Part shown: positions 37,066 to 47,396 of the stretch, one piece after another
How positions within the stretch are numbered: position 1 is the stretch's first letter
How the letters are laid out: each line of letters starts with the position of its first letter
DNA from: Paracentrotus lividus
Lineage: Eukaryota; Echinodermata; Echinoidea; Camarodonta; Echinidae
Reading direction: 5' to 3'
DNA length: 64,000 nt
Assembly (NCBI GenBank): GCA_940671915.1
Contig: CALNVZ010001495.1
Location: 175,713-239,712 of the forward strand
Position numbers and translations under genes: made by a program
Notes under the pieces: generated by a model
Database searches by the model: none
Seen by the model: only the letters and a program-made list of their open reading frames with translations
Told to the model about the DNA's origin: nothing

Positions 37066-37996
37066 TTCACGATGTCTCGTTTCAGAGCAAGTGGAATTCA
37101 TCTACTATGTTAATCATGTTAAACAGTGAAAACAAACGAGGCTATAATACGGCCAAGCACGATGAAATTCATCGCTCGGTCGCGGTGAGCCTGTGGGTAA
37201 GATCACACATAATGCGCTGTTCTGCGCCCCGATGGAAAGCATGCAATCAGAAAAGTATTACAGTAACGGTTTTCCTAATTTCCATATGAAATGTTAGATA
37301 TCTTAATCATGTTAATAGTCAAGTAACTTACTAGGGATTCCTGACATGCCTGACTGATTTATAATGTTTACAATCAAGTCGGCAAAATTACCTAAACCCC
37401 AAAAAATTTAATCTCATTCAGTGTTTCTGAATCCCTTTAAAAGTAATGATAAGGTGTGCAAGTTAAAAAAAAATGCCAATATTAAAAAATTACTATATTA
37501 TACTTGCATTTAAAAAAGAAACCCAACAAATTAGGCCACATGAAAATGATGTATATCCAGGCTCTCAATAGTATTTTCAGGATTTCCTTGTGAATACAGA
37601 AGGAAACCCTGAAAATATATTGTCAAAATGTAGGTATATGATTACCTAGTCAGACAAGATAATGTAACAGGAACCTTAAAACAGGAATATAAAACACGAA
37701 TATCATTTAAATTATGTCCTCGAATAGATATAGATAGAACAAAAATAACACAATTTCCCTAGCGATATTAGTTACTGTTTTTGTATTTTGTTGTTGTTTT
37801 GGAGGGTTTTGGTTGATTTTGCTTTCGAAGTGCCCATGATAATAAGACTTAAGTGTTGTTGTAACAATATCAAGCAAATCTAGTTTCTTATCATATTTTG
37901 TGCCAAAGGTAACACTTTGCATATTGCTGCAAAGATATCGATGTCTTTCAAAGCAAAACGAAACCCCCAAATTACATATTTATAATGAGGTTCTGG
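37066..37996. other. Intronic DNA, nothing recognised
   Basis: Non-coding, AT-rich. Confidence 0.45.
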
Positions 37997-38084
37997 TGTC
38001 ACATAAAAATTGTACAGACTTAGACTGTACGACAGAATGTAGGTGCGAGGTATAATTGCGATGATGATTACGTTTATTATGTAA
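37997..38084 (+). mobile_element. LTR fragment, left part
   Basis: TGTCACATAAAAATTGTACAG, GGTGCGAGGTATAATTGCG and TGATGATTACGTTTATTATGTAA follow, in order, the LTR at 59693-59874 up to its TGTTATGTAAATAA block. The match stops where foldback F2 begins. A candidate for the remaining part lies at 43424-43470. Confidence 0.7.
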
Positions 38085-38544
38085 ACTAATCCCCTCCCAA
38101 AAAGTTACGCAAATCGACTTTGGGCCATGATAACTTTTGAGGGGCGCTTTAGTTGTTCCTGATATTTGTACCATTTGAAAGATAATTTATTCACCTTTTT
38201 ATTGATTTTTATTTTATTGATATCCTATTTGTAATGATTGTGTCATGCTTCAATGCACAGAATATCAGAATATGGAGAAAAGTAACAAAAATTAAGTCAA
38301 ATGTTGTAAAATGCACTTTTATTGCTCACATTCAAATTCCGCAACTCGACTTTAGACCCGAATAACTTTTGGGGTAATTTATCATTTTTTTTAATTTGGG
38401 CTATTGTCAAGTTCAGTTATTCCTCTTTTTATTGATACCTAATTTGTCATGGTGATGTAATGCCCGGGTCCACAGAACCCCTGAATGCAAGCCAAAGCGA
38501 ACGATAATGTTGACAGATTGAATGTTCTCTTACACAACTTTGAA

Positions 38545-38593
38545 CCTGACTAGTAACCAGGAGGTCTCTGGTTCGAATCCCGATGGTACCCCA
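38545..38593 (+). pseudogene. tRNA-Thr-like 3' half
   Basis: It starts at the anticodon stem (CCTGACTAGTAACCAGG), followed by GGTTCGAATCC and a GGTACCCC end. The 5' half is missing because the array begins here. Confidence 0.7.
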
Positions 38594-38800
38594 TTTTCTT
38601 TGCTCATTTTTTCATATTATATATTTCTGGTCAGTTTCCAAATTTATCCAAAAATTATATTAAAAAAGCTGCATCACTTCACCGTGATCCCTCGCATTTA
38701 CTCCAAGTTGATTTCCATCCTTCGGGCTTATGCCAGGTTTATATAGCTTCTGACCACTCGAGCATTGAAGAGTTAACGGGTATTAGGGACAACCCTATCC

Positions 38801-38877
38801 GGGGCTTACTATAGCTCAGATGGTAAAGCGCCTGACTAGTAACCAGGAGGTCTCTGGTTCGAATCCCGATGGTACCC
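38801..38877 (+). tRNA. tRNA-Thr(AGT)-like sequence, probably a pseudogene
   Basis: Box A-like TATAGCTCAGATGGTAAAGCG and box B GGTTCGAATCC are both present with normal spacing. The anticodon loop CTAGTAA places AGT at positions 34-36. The D stem (GCTC with AAGC here, GAGC in the next copy), anticodon stem (4 of 5 pairs) and T stem (4 of 5) form. The acceptor stem pairs only for about five inner pairs and its outer two are mismatched, so a decayed or tRNA-derived repeat is more likely than a working tRNA. Confidence 0.55.
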
Positions 38878-39086
38878 TATTTTCTTTGCTCATTTTTTCA
38901 TATTATATATTTCTGGTCAGTTTCCAAATTTATCCAAAAATTATATTAAAAAAGCTGCATCACTTCACCGTGATCCCTCGCATTTACTCCGAGTTGATTT
39001 CTATCCTTCGGGTTTATGCCAGGTTTCTATAGCTTCTGACCACTCGAGCATTGAAGAGTTAACGGGTATTAGGGACAACCCCATCC

Positions 39087-39164
39087 GGGGCTTACTATAG
39101 CTCAGATGGTAGAGCGCCTGACTAGTAACCAGGAGGTCTCTGGTTCGAATCCCGATGGTACCCC
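39087..39164 (+). tRNA. tRNA-Thr(AGT)-like sequence, second full copy
   Basis: Same as the copy 286 bp upstream, but the D arm pairs perfectly (GCTC with GAGC) and the 3' end reads GGTACCCC. Internal promoter boxes are intact, so pol III transcription is possible. The outer acceptor mismatches remain. There is no T-run terminator immediately downstream; the first is a run of six T about 15 bp further on. Confidence 0.58.
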
Positions 39165-39598
39165 ATTTTCTTTGCTCATTTTTTCACAACTTTGAACCGT
39201 GATACATTTTAATGTGGGGTTTTATCACTATCAATTTTTATAGCATTGAAAAGTTCATTTATTCTTCTTTTTATTGATACCCTATTTGCAATAGTACCAT
39301 CATGTGTGAATGCACAAAATTCATGAATATATAGCAAAGTAAAAAGTGAAAAGTTCAAAATGCATTGTTATTACTCAAATTCATTAACTCGCAACGGACA
39401 ATAACACTCACAATTGGCATTCATTTTGCAACATTTGACTTCTGACTTGTCCTAAGATTCAGGTAATCTGTACGTACAGGAACAACAATATTCTTACAAT
39501 TAGGGTATCACAAGTGGAATAAATGAGCTTGAAATGGTATAAAATTCAATGAAAATTAGAAAATACCCCAAAAGTTACCAGGGCCTAAAGTCACACTC

Positions 39599-41394
39599 TC
39601 ACTCACTCAATCCCTTGACTCTTCCGGAGTCGTTGGAGGGATTTGAGAGCCGAAGAAGCACATTTTTCCTCCATGCCTTCCTGTCAGTTGTAGTCGACAG
39701 CAGTTCTTGCATTTTCATATCTGTCCATGTCTTTACATTTTCCATCCAGCTTGTCCTTTGACGTCCTCTTCTGCGTCCACCTTCAACTGTGCCTTGTAGA
39801 ATGGTTTTTGACAGGCTGTTGTGTCGGGTGAGGTGACCAAACCATGTTAGCTTACGTCGCTTTACGGTTGCAAGTAGAGGTTGCTGGATGGGGGCCAACT
39901 AGGTTTCTGACTGTGGTTAATACATATTCGTTGGTTTTGTGCTCTCTGTAGGAGATGTCAAGTAGCTTCCTCAGGCATTTAGTTTCAAAAGCCTGTATTC
40001 TCCGTTCGGTCTCCTTCTGAAGTGTCCATGCTTCACAACCATAAAGAAATATGAAGACAGCATGGGCCTTGTACAGCTTGAACTTGACGTGAAAAGTGAT
40101 ATTACTCTTCCAGATCCTGGCTAGTCTTGCCATAGCTGCAGTGGCTGTCTCTGCTGTGAAGGTGCCATCTTTCGATAGTGTTGCTCCTAGGTATTTGAAG
40201 CTGGTAACTTCTTGCAAGGATTCTCCATTCATGGTGATGTTGACATTAATGTTCTTAGTGCTGTTTACCATGACCTTTGACTTTTCTGTGCAGACTTCTT
40301 TACCGTATGCCCTGGCTCTCGAGTCAAGTCTGGTGGTGAGATCTTGCAAATCCTCCTTGCTACTGCCCATCAAGTCAATGTCATCTGCAAAGTGAAGATT
40401 GCAGACAGGCCTTTCATCAATGGATATAGAAGTCTGCCTATTCTCGAGGGTCTCCAACATAATTTGTTCCAGAAAGAGATTGAAAATAACAGGGGAAAGA
40501 ATGCACCCCTGCCTTACACCAACAGTTGTTGGGAAGAACTCTCCTGCGATGTTGTTTAAAAGCACTGAGCTGCTTGAGCGTTCATAAAGGGCTTGGATGA
40601 CTTGAGCTAGCCCCTCGTCGATGTTAAATCCTCTGAGGACTTGTCAGAGACCATCATGCCAAACTATGTCGAAGGCTTTCTTGAAGTCAATGAAATTATG
40701 GAACAGGTCCTTCTGATGTTGAAGGTGTTTTTCAATGAGGACCCTACAGTTGAAATTTTGTTCCACAGTGCTCCGACCAGCCCTAAAGCAAGCTTGCTCT
40801 TCTGAAAGTACTTCCTCTGCCTTGGATTTCAGTCGGTTAAGGATAACACGGAGCATGACCTTGATGGGATGGCTAACAAGGCTTATAGTTCTGTAATTTT
40901 GGCATTGTTTTAGATTGCCCTTCTTAGGAAGCCGAATCACCAGTGACTGTGTCCACTCCTTTGGCCATTTCTTCTGTTTCCAGATTTTTTTGGCAGAGAT
41001 GTGTAAGGGCTTCTGTGATTGAATCTCCTCCATTTTTCAGTAACTCAGCTGGTACGTTGTTTACGCCTGGTGATTTGCCTGCTTTGAGACTCTTCACTGC
41101 TGCTTCCACTTCCACCTTTAGTACTTCTGGGCTTTCTTTCTGTACTGCAGGAGCTTCGTTAGCTTTAAGAATTGAGATATCTGGATGAAGCTCATAGTTG
41201 TACAGACCGTTGCAGTATTCTGTCCATCTCCTGTGAACATCATCGTTGTTTGTTGGGAGATTACCATCTTTATCTTCGATGACAGTCGATCTTGGCTGAT
41301 TGGTCTTTGTGAGAACCTTAAGGGTTTTATAGGCCTCCTTACCTTCCCTGTTTCCAAACTCCTCTCCATAAGGAAACACTGCTGTTCTATCCAA
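39599..41394 (-). pseudogene. Reverse transcriptase domain of the RTE-like LINE
   Basis: In order: RWTEYCNGLYNYELHPD, SLKAGKSPGVNNVPAELLKN, frameshift, WPKEWTQSLVIRLPKKGN, LKQCQNYRTISLVSHP, AEEVLSEEQACFRAGRSTVE, FHNFIDFKKAFDIVWHDGL, stop, then FPTTVGVRQGCILSPVIFNL and CNLHFADDIDLMG, where FADD is the catalytic motif. SFKYLGATLSKDGT, LYGCEAWTL and RRKLTWFGHLTRHNSLSK follow near the C-terminus. There are stops or shifts near 40600 and 39870. The plus-strand frames opposite (for example 41185-41937) are shadows. Confidence 0.9.
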
Positions 41395-42649
41395 TCATCT
41401 TTCGCTGCTTTCATTTTCCTCCTAACTTTTTTGTTCGCTTGTTGGTATTTTTTCCTCGCTTCGATGTCCTTATGTTTCTCTTTCATCAGCTCTCGTCTGT
41501 TGTCACATAGGTCAAGAACTTCATTTGTGACCCAAGGCTTGTTTTTCTTCCGTTTCTTACCTAGCACCTCGTCAGCTGTGGTTATTAGGGTTTCTTTGAT
41601 GTTGTTTGAGATTGTATCAATGTCGCAGTCAATGATGTTGAGGGCTGCGAACTTCCCACCCACTTGGGCCTGGAACCCCTCTGCAATTTGGGGATCTTTC
41701 AGTTTATCCAAGCCAAAACAAATACGACTGCTCTTTGGGCGACGTCTTAAGTCCAGCTTAAGTTTGAATGTTGCCATCACAAGGTCGTGGTCGCTGCCAA
41801 TATCAGCACCAGGGAATGTTTTTGTATTTGCCTTGTTGATGCTGGACTTGTATCGCTGTGGAGCCAGGATGTACTCGATCTGGTTGTGCACTTTCTCATC
41901 CGGTGAGTGCCAAGTTGTAGTTCTAGATAGCTTATGAGGTCGGAGTGTATTTGCTAATGTTAGATGGTGACTTCTAGCAAACTCAAGGAGCCTGACACCT
42001 CTGTCATTGGTTTCACCAAAGCCAAATTTCCCAGCTGTTCCTGCCCAGTCCTGGTAGGAATCTGCGCCAACTTTAGCATTCCAATCACCTAAAACTATTA
42101 GTATGTCCTTCTTTGGTACTTTGTCTATGATGGAATTAGTTCTTCATAAAACTCCTCTACTTCGTTGTCGTCATGTGAAGTAGTAGGGGCATAGAACTGT
42201 ATGATAGTTAAGTTGTGTGGCTGTGCAGCAGTACGGATAGAGATGAGTCTGCTCGAGACGGGGGTACAACTGATGACACTGTTGATTATCTCTTTCCTTA
42301 CTATGAATGCGACACCACGTTGGTGTATCTTTTCCTCGCCTGAGAACTAAATCTTGTGTCCATCGTCTGTTGATGTTTCACCGAAGCCAGTCCACCTGAC
42401 TTCGGACAGTCCGATCACGTCCCAGCGGTAACGCTCAAGCTCATGAGTCACTTCATGAATTTTGCCACAAGCACAGAGGATACGAGCATTCCATGTTCCA
42501 ATGGTTGTAGCCTCGGTTGATAACTTGATATTGTTTTTCGTTCCAGTAGTCAATTTAACACGCTCATCCTGGAGGGAGTCAATGGGTAGCGCGGCCTTTG
42601 TTAATCCGGGCAACGGCCGATCCGGCATGGTATTTCTATGTTTCTTCAT
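41118..42649 (-). pseudogene. Endonuclease domain of the RTE-like LINE
   Basis: GTWNARILCACGKIHEV, WDVIGLSEVRWTGFGE and DGHKI open the domain. A TAG stop follows directly at about 42346, then QRGVAF, a frameshift near 42140, and GDWNAKVG. The domain ends with HNQIEYILAPQRYKSS and GADIGSDHDLVMATFKLKL, where SDHDLV is the catalytic motif of apurinic-like endonucleases. A linker with KPWVTNEVLDLCDNRREL and RRKMKAAKDDWIEQQC follows. At least two lesions separate this from the RT frame. Confidence 0.87.
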
Positions 42650-43423
42650 TTCTCATATCCTTTCAGTGGGCTTAGTAACTTGGTGGCGCCCATCTCCTCT
42701 CCAAGTTGTTAACCGCAAGCCGAAGATCACGAAGATGTGGATCGCCTCCGGTCCCGTACACTTAGGCGTTGAGTACAACTCCCTAGCCGTTGGCTGATTT
42801 ACGCAGCTCTTCCGCCTGGTGATGCAATGTAGACACCACCATGTGGAATCCTTTTTAACCCATAAGTGAGACCATTTATTAGGGATGGTTCCCTGGGAAC
42901 TGTCTGGGTAGTAGAGCGTGTTCCACACGCCGGTGGGTCATACATACCCTAGACTACTGAGGGGATCCCACCCCGAGCACACGTCTGCATTGCTGCCGTT
43001 TGCTACTCCCGGCCGCAAGGCCGGCTTCCCCAGGTGAGGTGGGACGGGGACCCTTGCGTGCACTTGCAGTAGCAACCCATGTCAGCCCGTACTACAGCAG
43101 TGTCCCGAGAAGACGGTTGCTGAAGCCGGATAGAGCTGAAAGCAGAAGCTTCTGGGCTACTACTACCGAAACCCTCACCCAAAGTCAGGATTCGGAATTC
43201 AATTTGATCAATGAAAAAGCAATTTGCAACATTTGACTTTTTACTTTTCTCCATATTTTGATATTTCGTGCAATTAAGCAGGACACAATCATTCAAATAG
43301 GATATCAATAAAAAGGGGAATAAATTATCTTTCCAATCGTATGAATATCAGGAATAACTAAAGCATACCTAAAAAGTTATCATTGCCCAAATTCAATTTG
43401 CGAAACTTTTCGTTAGGGGTTTA

Positions 43424-43470
43424 TGACAAGAAACTGCCTCTTGGAGGAAGCAACTCATTAAAGTTAGTAC
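43424..43470 (+). mobile_element. Possible LTR fragment, right part
   Basis: GACAAGAAACTGCCTCTTGG and GAAGCAACTCATTAAAG resemble the LTR segment CCAAGATTCTGTCTCTTGG...GCAACTCATAAAA at about 59808-59842. It starts exactly where F2 ends. The match is short and imperfect and fades by 43470, where no primer-binding site is seen. Confidence 0.45.
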
Positions 43471-43812
43471 AACTATGTCATTCAGATTTCAACTGGCCCA
43501 TTGATCAAAATGGTCAGAAGGTAGTTTACAAAACACATTGCAAAAATGTATTGGCTGACAAAAAAATAGTTGTGGAATTGCAGAACTGAATAAGAGCTCA
43601 TTAATAATTTTGTTGGCCTACATGTCAAATTCACATTGACAACTAAAAAAAAGGGGGAATACATTAAAAAAAAAAAAAAAAAAAGGTAACTTTGATTTAC
43701 ATCATTTTACTATACAGAGCTTTCGGGAACATTACGGTGAGTAATAAGATGGTTGGTTCAATCGACCGTGACCTCGCACTCGCACTACCGTCATGACTTT
43801 TAAAATTAGTAT
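43471..43812. other. Intronic DNA with an A-run
   Basis: A-run at 43666-43684; otherwise nothing recognised. Confidence 0.45.
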
Positions 43813-43813
43813 T

Positions 43814-44260
43814 TCACTTCGCGGAAACTACTTTGAGAGGGATTTGGGACTACTTTGAGACGGTTTTGAAACCGAGTTTTGAGACTGTTTTGAAACATTG
43901 AGATGTCTCCGAGACGTTTCTTGAGTCCCCGCGACGTTTCATGAGTTTCGAGAATTTCAAACCGTCTCAAAGTAGGTCCACAATACATGCGTTTCCGCGA
44001 CGGAAAAAAGTATCGGAGATGTCTCCGATATTTTTTTTCCGTCGCGGAGACAATACGTTTTTCCCGTTGTAGAGACGTCTCCAATACTTTTTTTCGTCGC
44101 GGGAAGGGATTTGGGACTTCTTTTAGACGGTTTGGAGATTCCCGAAACTCATGCAACGTCTTGGGGATTCAGGAGACGTCAGGGAGACGTCTCCGCGACA
44201 AGTTTTAAAACAGTCTCAAAACTCTTTCAAAACCGTTTCAAAGTAGTTTCCGCAGAGTGA
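43814..44260. mobile_element. Foldback MITE G rich in GAGAC / GTCTC
   Basis: TCACTTCGCGGAAACTACTT at the left is mirrored by AAGTAGTTTCCGCAGAGTGA at the right. Inside are many copies of TTTGAGACGGTTT, GAGATGTCTCCGA and AGACGTCTCC, each self-complementary, so the whole 447 bp can fold. Frames on both strands are artefacts. Confidence 0.85.
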
Positions 44261-44309
44261 GATATCACCATATTAAAGCGTTTACGCAGTCTGCGAAGAC
44301 GACGGTGAA

Positions 44310-45520
44310 TAGCATTTCGTCTTTTATTTGTTTCATCTGTTTTTACACAAATTCCTATCCATTTCTTGTTTTATCTTTCTTTCCTCTTTTCATCTATAAT
44401 TTCTTAATTACTTATTTGTCTTATCTTCCTTTTCTCTTCTCTTCTTTTATTTCTTATCATAATTATGTATTTCTTTGTTTTGTTTTATTTCATCTTCTCA
44501 TTTAGTGTATTTCTTTGTTGTTGTTGTTGATCTTGTTGTTGTTGTTGTGGTTTTTTTTTGTTTTTTATTGGTGCGTCCTTCTTCTCTTTTATCATTTTTT
44601 TAAATGCATTTCTTTTGTCTATCCTTTTTTCATCTTTTATATAATTTTCTAACGCATTTTTTTTTTATCCTTCTTTCCTCTTCTCTTATATTATTTTTAT
44701 GTATTTTTTGTCTTATCCTTCTGTTTTTCTATCATTTTATATGTATTTTTGTACCCTTCTTTCACCTTCTCATCTATCATTTCTTATGTATTTTTTTTTG
44801 TTTTTTTGTTTTTTTGTTTGCTTTTTTGCCATTCTCTTCTCTCATTTCTTATGTAATTCTTTGTTTTGTCCATCTTTCATCTTCCCTTCTATAATTTAAT
44901 TTGTATCTTTTCGGGTTTGTCTTTCTTTCCTGTTCTTTTTCTAATTTATTATGTATTTCTTTGTCTGATCCATCTTCCCACTTCTCTTTTATAATTTCTT
45001 GTTTATTTCTTTGTTATGTGTTTATTTCATGTTCTCTATCGATTTTCGTGTATTTCCGTTTTTGTTCTTCGTCTTTCTCTTTTATAATTTTTTTTTAAAT
45101 GTATTTTTGGGGTTTATCTTTCTTTCATCCTTTCCTATCATTTTTCAATCCATTTCCTTATTTTATATTTCTTTCCTCTTCTCTTTTATCATTTCTTATG
45201 TATTTATTTGTTTTATCCTTCTGTCCTATTCTCTTTTATAATTTAGTATGTATTTCTTCGTTTTATCCGTCTTTTTCCTCTTTTCTATCATTTCTTATGT
45301 ATTTCATTGTTTTCTCCTCTTTCATCTTGTTTTCCATATATATTTCTTTGTTTTGTCTTCCTTTCTCTTATCTCCTCTTCTATTATTTCTTATGTATTTC
45401 ATTGTTTTTCTCTTCTTTAACTTTTTTCCCACTATTTCTTATATATAATTTTCTAATTATTTTTTTGTCCTTTCATTTCAGCTTCTATTATACATTTCTT
45501 CCTTCTATTTGCGCTTTATC
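44310..45520. repeat. Pyrimidine-rich minisatellite, inverse of 16870-17765
   Basis: Imperfect units contain ATTTCTTATGTATTTCTTTG, TTTTATC and CTTCTTTCATCTTCTCTTTT, the reverse complement of the unit at 16870. There are about 22 to 25 copies, more degenerate than the other locus. Long frames in all three plus-strand phases come from the missing stop codons in the unit. Confidence 0.88.
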
Positions 45521-46461
45521 ATTGACATGTAGTCACCATACGAGGAAGGGAATGTGAAGAATCATGAACAAAAATTTAACATAAGGAACACAAAGGGAAA
45601 AATGATAAATATTATAAGAAAATATAATCATGAATGATGTAATGATAACACAATGAAGAAAGTGTAATAACTCTGATAAGCACAAAACTTTTAGCTTTCA
45701 CGTACCATTTTATACCTAAATTCATTCTGTACAAGTATAATAATTCTCCTTTAGCCCTGTTAAGTTCCATCAGAGATAATTTGGGGTAAACGGACTGGCC
45801 GTCTGGCTGATACAGTTATTTTGAAGACTGAGATATCTCTCTCTGTGTGTCTATGGTGAATTTTCTGCACAATATACATCATTATCATCCATACAGAGTG
45901 TTTTAGAGGCCAAATACAAGACAGCGTTATTTTGTTGATGCACTTTATAAACTCCGACCTACTTTACAAATAATATTTTGGCCACGCTGCCCAATATTAA
46001 AAACATTGGGCAGTAAGAGGGGGAATCCTCAAAGTTTGTATAAATATTACATTGTGATTGCTAAGGAAACCAGAGAGGTTAATATATATGATTTTTTATT
46101 TTCTTATTTATTTATTTTTTTTTTAGAAAGGGGGGGGGGGATGGAGACCAAATTTTTTTTAGGGGGTCGTTGCATATTTTTGGGGGTGGCATTTTAAATA
46201 TTTTTTATTTTTTTATCTTTTTTATAACAATATTGGCCTTTATTGCTTTATTATGCGTTGAAATACTCTTAGATTACAGCAATTTTAATCGATCATAATC
46301 GTTTCTCCTTAAAATTAATTGTCTCCTTTATTTTTTATTTTACATTTTTTTCCTCACTATTTTATAACCCCAAAATGCATAAATTTTTCCTGCAATTTTA
46401 GAAGAAATGGGGCCAGATCGTTTTTATTAGTTTTATACTGTTATTATAATCGTTTTTAATA
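45521..46461. other. Intronic DNA with homopolymer blocks
   Basis: T-, G- and A-rich runs near 46105-46215. No exon, RNA or element end was recognised. Confidence 0.45.
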
Positions 46462-46601
46462 TACTGTTCGTCATAAAGGTGGAATATTTTTTCATATCAA
46501 TTCTACTCCACGTGAAATATAAATCTAACGTATGGCATTAAATCTTAACATAAAGACGCGTCCATTATTTGAGGAGGGGAAAAGCAACATTACATTCATG
46601 A

Positions 46602-47274
46602 CATATGAAAACGTTGGGGCTTCTTTCTAGGAAAACCATTTTCACGCACCGATTGTCAATGGAAGGAATGCCCGAAAAACGGGAGTTTTGTTGAATATAC
46701 TGGAATAAAAAAAAATCGAGAAGATCCTTACTTAGTTACAACGGTTTTTATGAGGTTAATGTATATAAAACAAGATAAACCTTGGAAAATATTTTTTTAC
46801 CCCTAACCCTCGCGTTTTGAGCTTTAAAATCCCATTTTAGTCATTTTTGGGTCGTTTTTCCTTCTGTGTGAAAATGATATTTTGGTCAAACAGCAGTCAC
46901 TAAAAGCTTTCTGGTAAATTCAGGCAGCGCATCGATTCCTAGTTACGCTGAGTGAAGTAAATATATTAATTTTCTTTCCAATGATTTTAACTTCTTGTGA
47001 TTGGTCAATTATTTCCCCCGCGTTTTGATATCATAAAAAAAAATATCATGATAAAATACTTCGATCCTGACTGCACAGCTTGCACTCTCCTTTTAACACG
47101 GTCTTTATTCAGGGCATTGTTATCGCGATATCGACGGTCAGACGTAGAGAGAGTCTATACCCAGTAACACACATTTCCCGTAAGATTCTTTGGTCGTTAG
47201 TGCACTGTAGTGGAACTGTGCGTGTTGGTATAAAATAACACTTGTCCTTTTTGATTGTTTCACGTTTTCATATG
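46602..47274. mobile_element. Element C inside B
   Basis: CATATGAAAACGT at 46602 and ACGTTTTCATATG ending at 47274 are a perfect 13-bp inverted repeat. The other B copy (near 30400) lacks the 670 bp between them, which supports insertion. No coding frame is seen. Confidence 0.72.
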
Positions 47275-47396
47275 GTTAGTTGGAAATGCAGCTGAGGGCG
47301 GCGCAAGAAAATATCCTGCCTACATTAATGTCAACTAAACCCGCGCTGACGGCGAGAAGCGAACAATTGACAACTGCATGCAATTATTACTTATAT

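Larger units (their letters stand above)
38540..39185 (+). repeat. 286-bp tandem repeat, about 2.2 copies, each with a tRNA-like sequence
   Basis: CCTGACTAGTAACCAGG begins at 38545, 38831 and 39117, a period of exactly 286 bp, with nearly identical DNA between. ACAACTTTGAACC occurs at both borders (about 38533 and 39185), so the array appears to have grown inside an F2 subunit that carried that sequence. Confidence 0.92.
39594..43180 (-). mobile_element. RTE-like LINE, near full length, in foldback F2
   Basis: The sequence is flanked by AAAGTCA on both sides (39587-39593 and 43181-43187), a candidate target duplication. Read on the minus strand it has a 5' leader of about 530 bp, an endonuclease, a reverse transcriptase and a tail of GAGTGAGTGAGTG at its 3' end. 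A short microsatellite tail and one endonuclease-RT frame fit the RTE group; the clade is inferred from motif order. Stops and frameshifts make it inactive. Removing it restores a continuous F2 sequence (compare F1 around 12490-12520). Confidence 0.88.
38083..43423. mobile_element. Foldback element F2, carrying a tRNA-like tandem repeat and a LINE
   Basis: The left arm (CCCCTCCCAAAAAGTTACGC, GGCCATGATAACTTTTGAGG, GAAAGATAATTTATTC) is mirrored at the right (GAATAAATTATCTTTC, AAAAGTTATCATTGCCC, GCGAAACTTTTCGTTAGGGG). It belongs to the F1 family. Three related subunits follow one another in the left arm (about 38110, 38340 and 39185), each ending in a TTTATTGATAYC...ATTTG block. The RTE-like LINE at 39594-43180 and the 286-bp tandem at 38540-39185 are later additions. 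No transposase was found. Confidence 0.83.

Noticed and set aside
36688..37113. 141-codon plus-strand frame
   Set aside because: It crosses the end of foldback Q, a (TTTTTG)n tract, a dispersed repeat and a hairpin, so it is a chance frame.
41185..41937. 250-codon plus-strand frame
   Set aside because: It is antisense to the endonuclease-linker part of the RTE-like LINE, whose minus strand has clear motifs.
43000..43308. Short frames on both strands near a GC-rich stretch
   Set aside because: They are the 5' leader of the RTE-like LINE and F2 arm sequence, with no independent coding signal.
44257..45557. Several long plus-strand frames that look like hydrophobic membrane proteins
   Set aside because: They arise from the pyrimidine-rich minisatellite; F, L, S and Y follow from TTC/CTT/TCT repeats in every phase.
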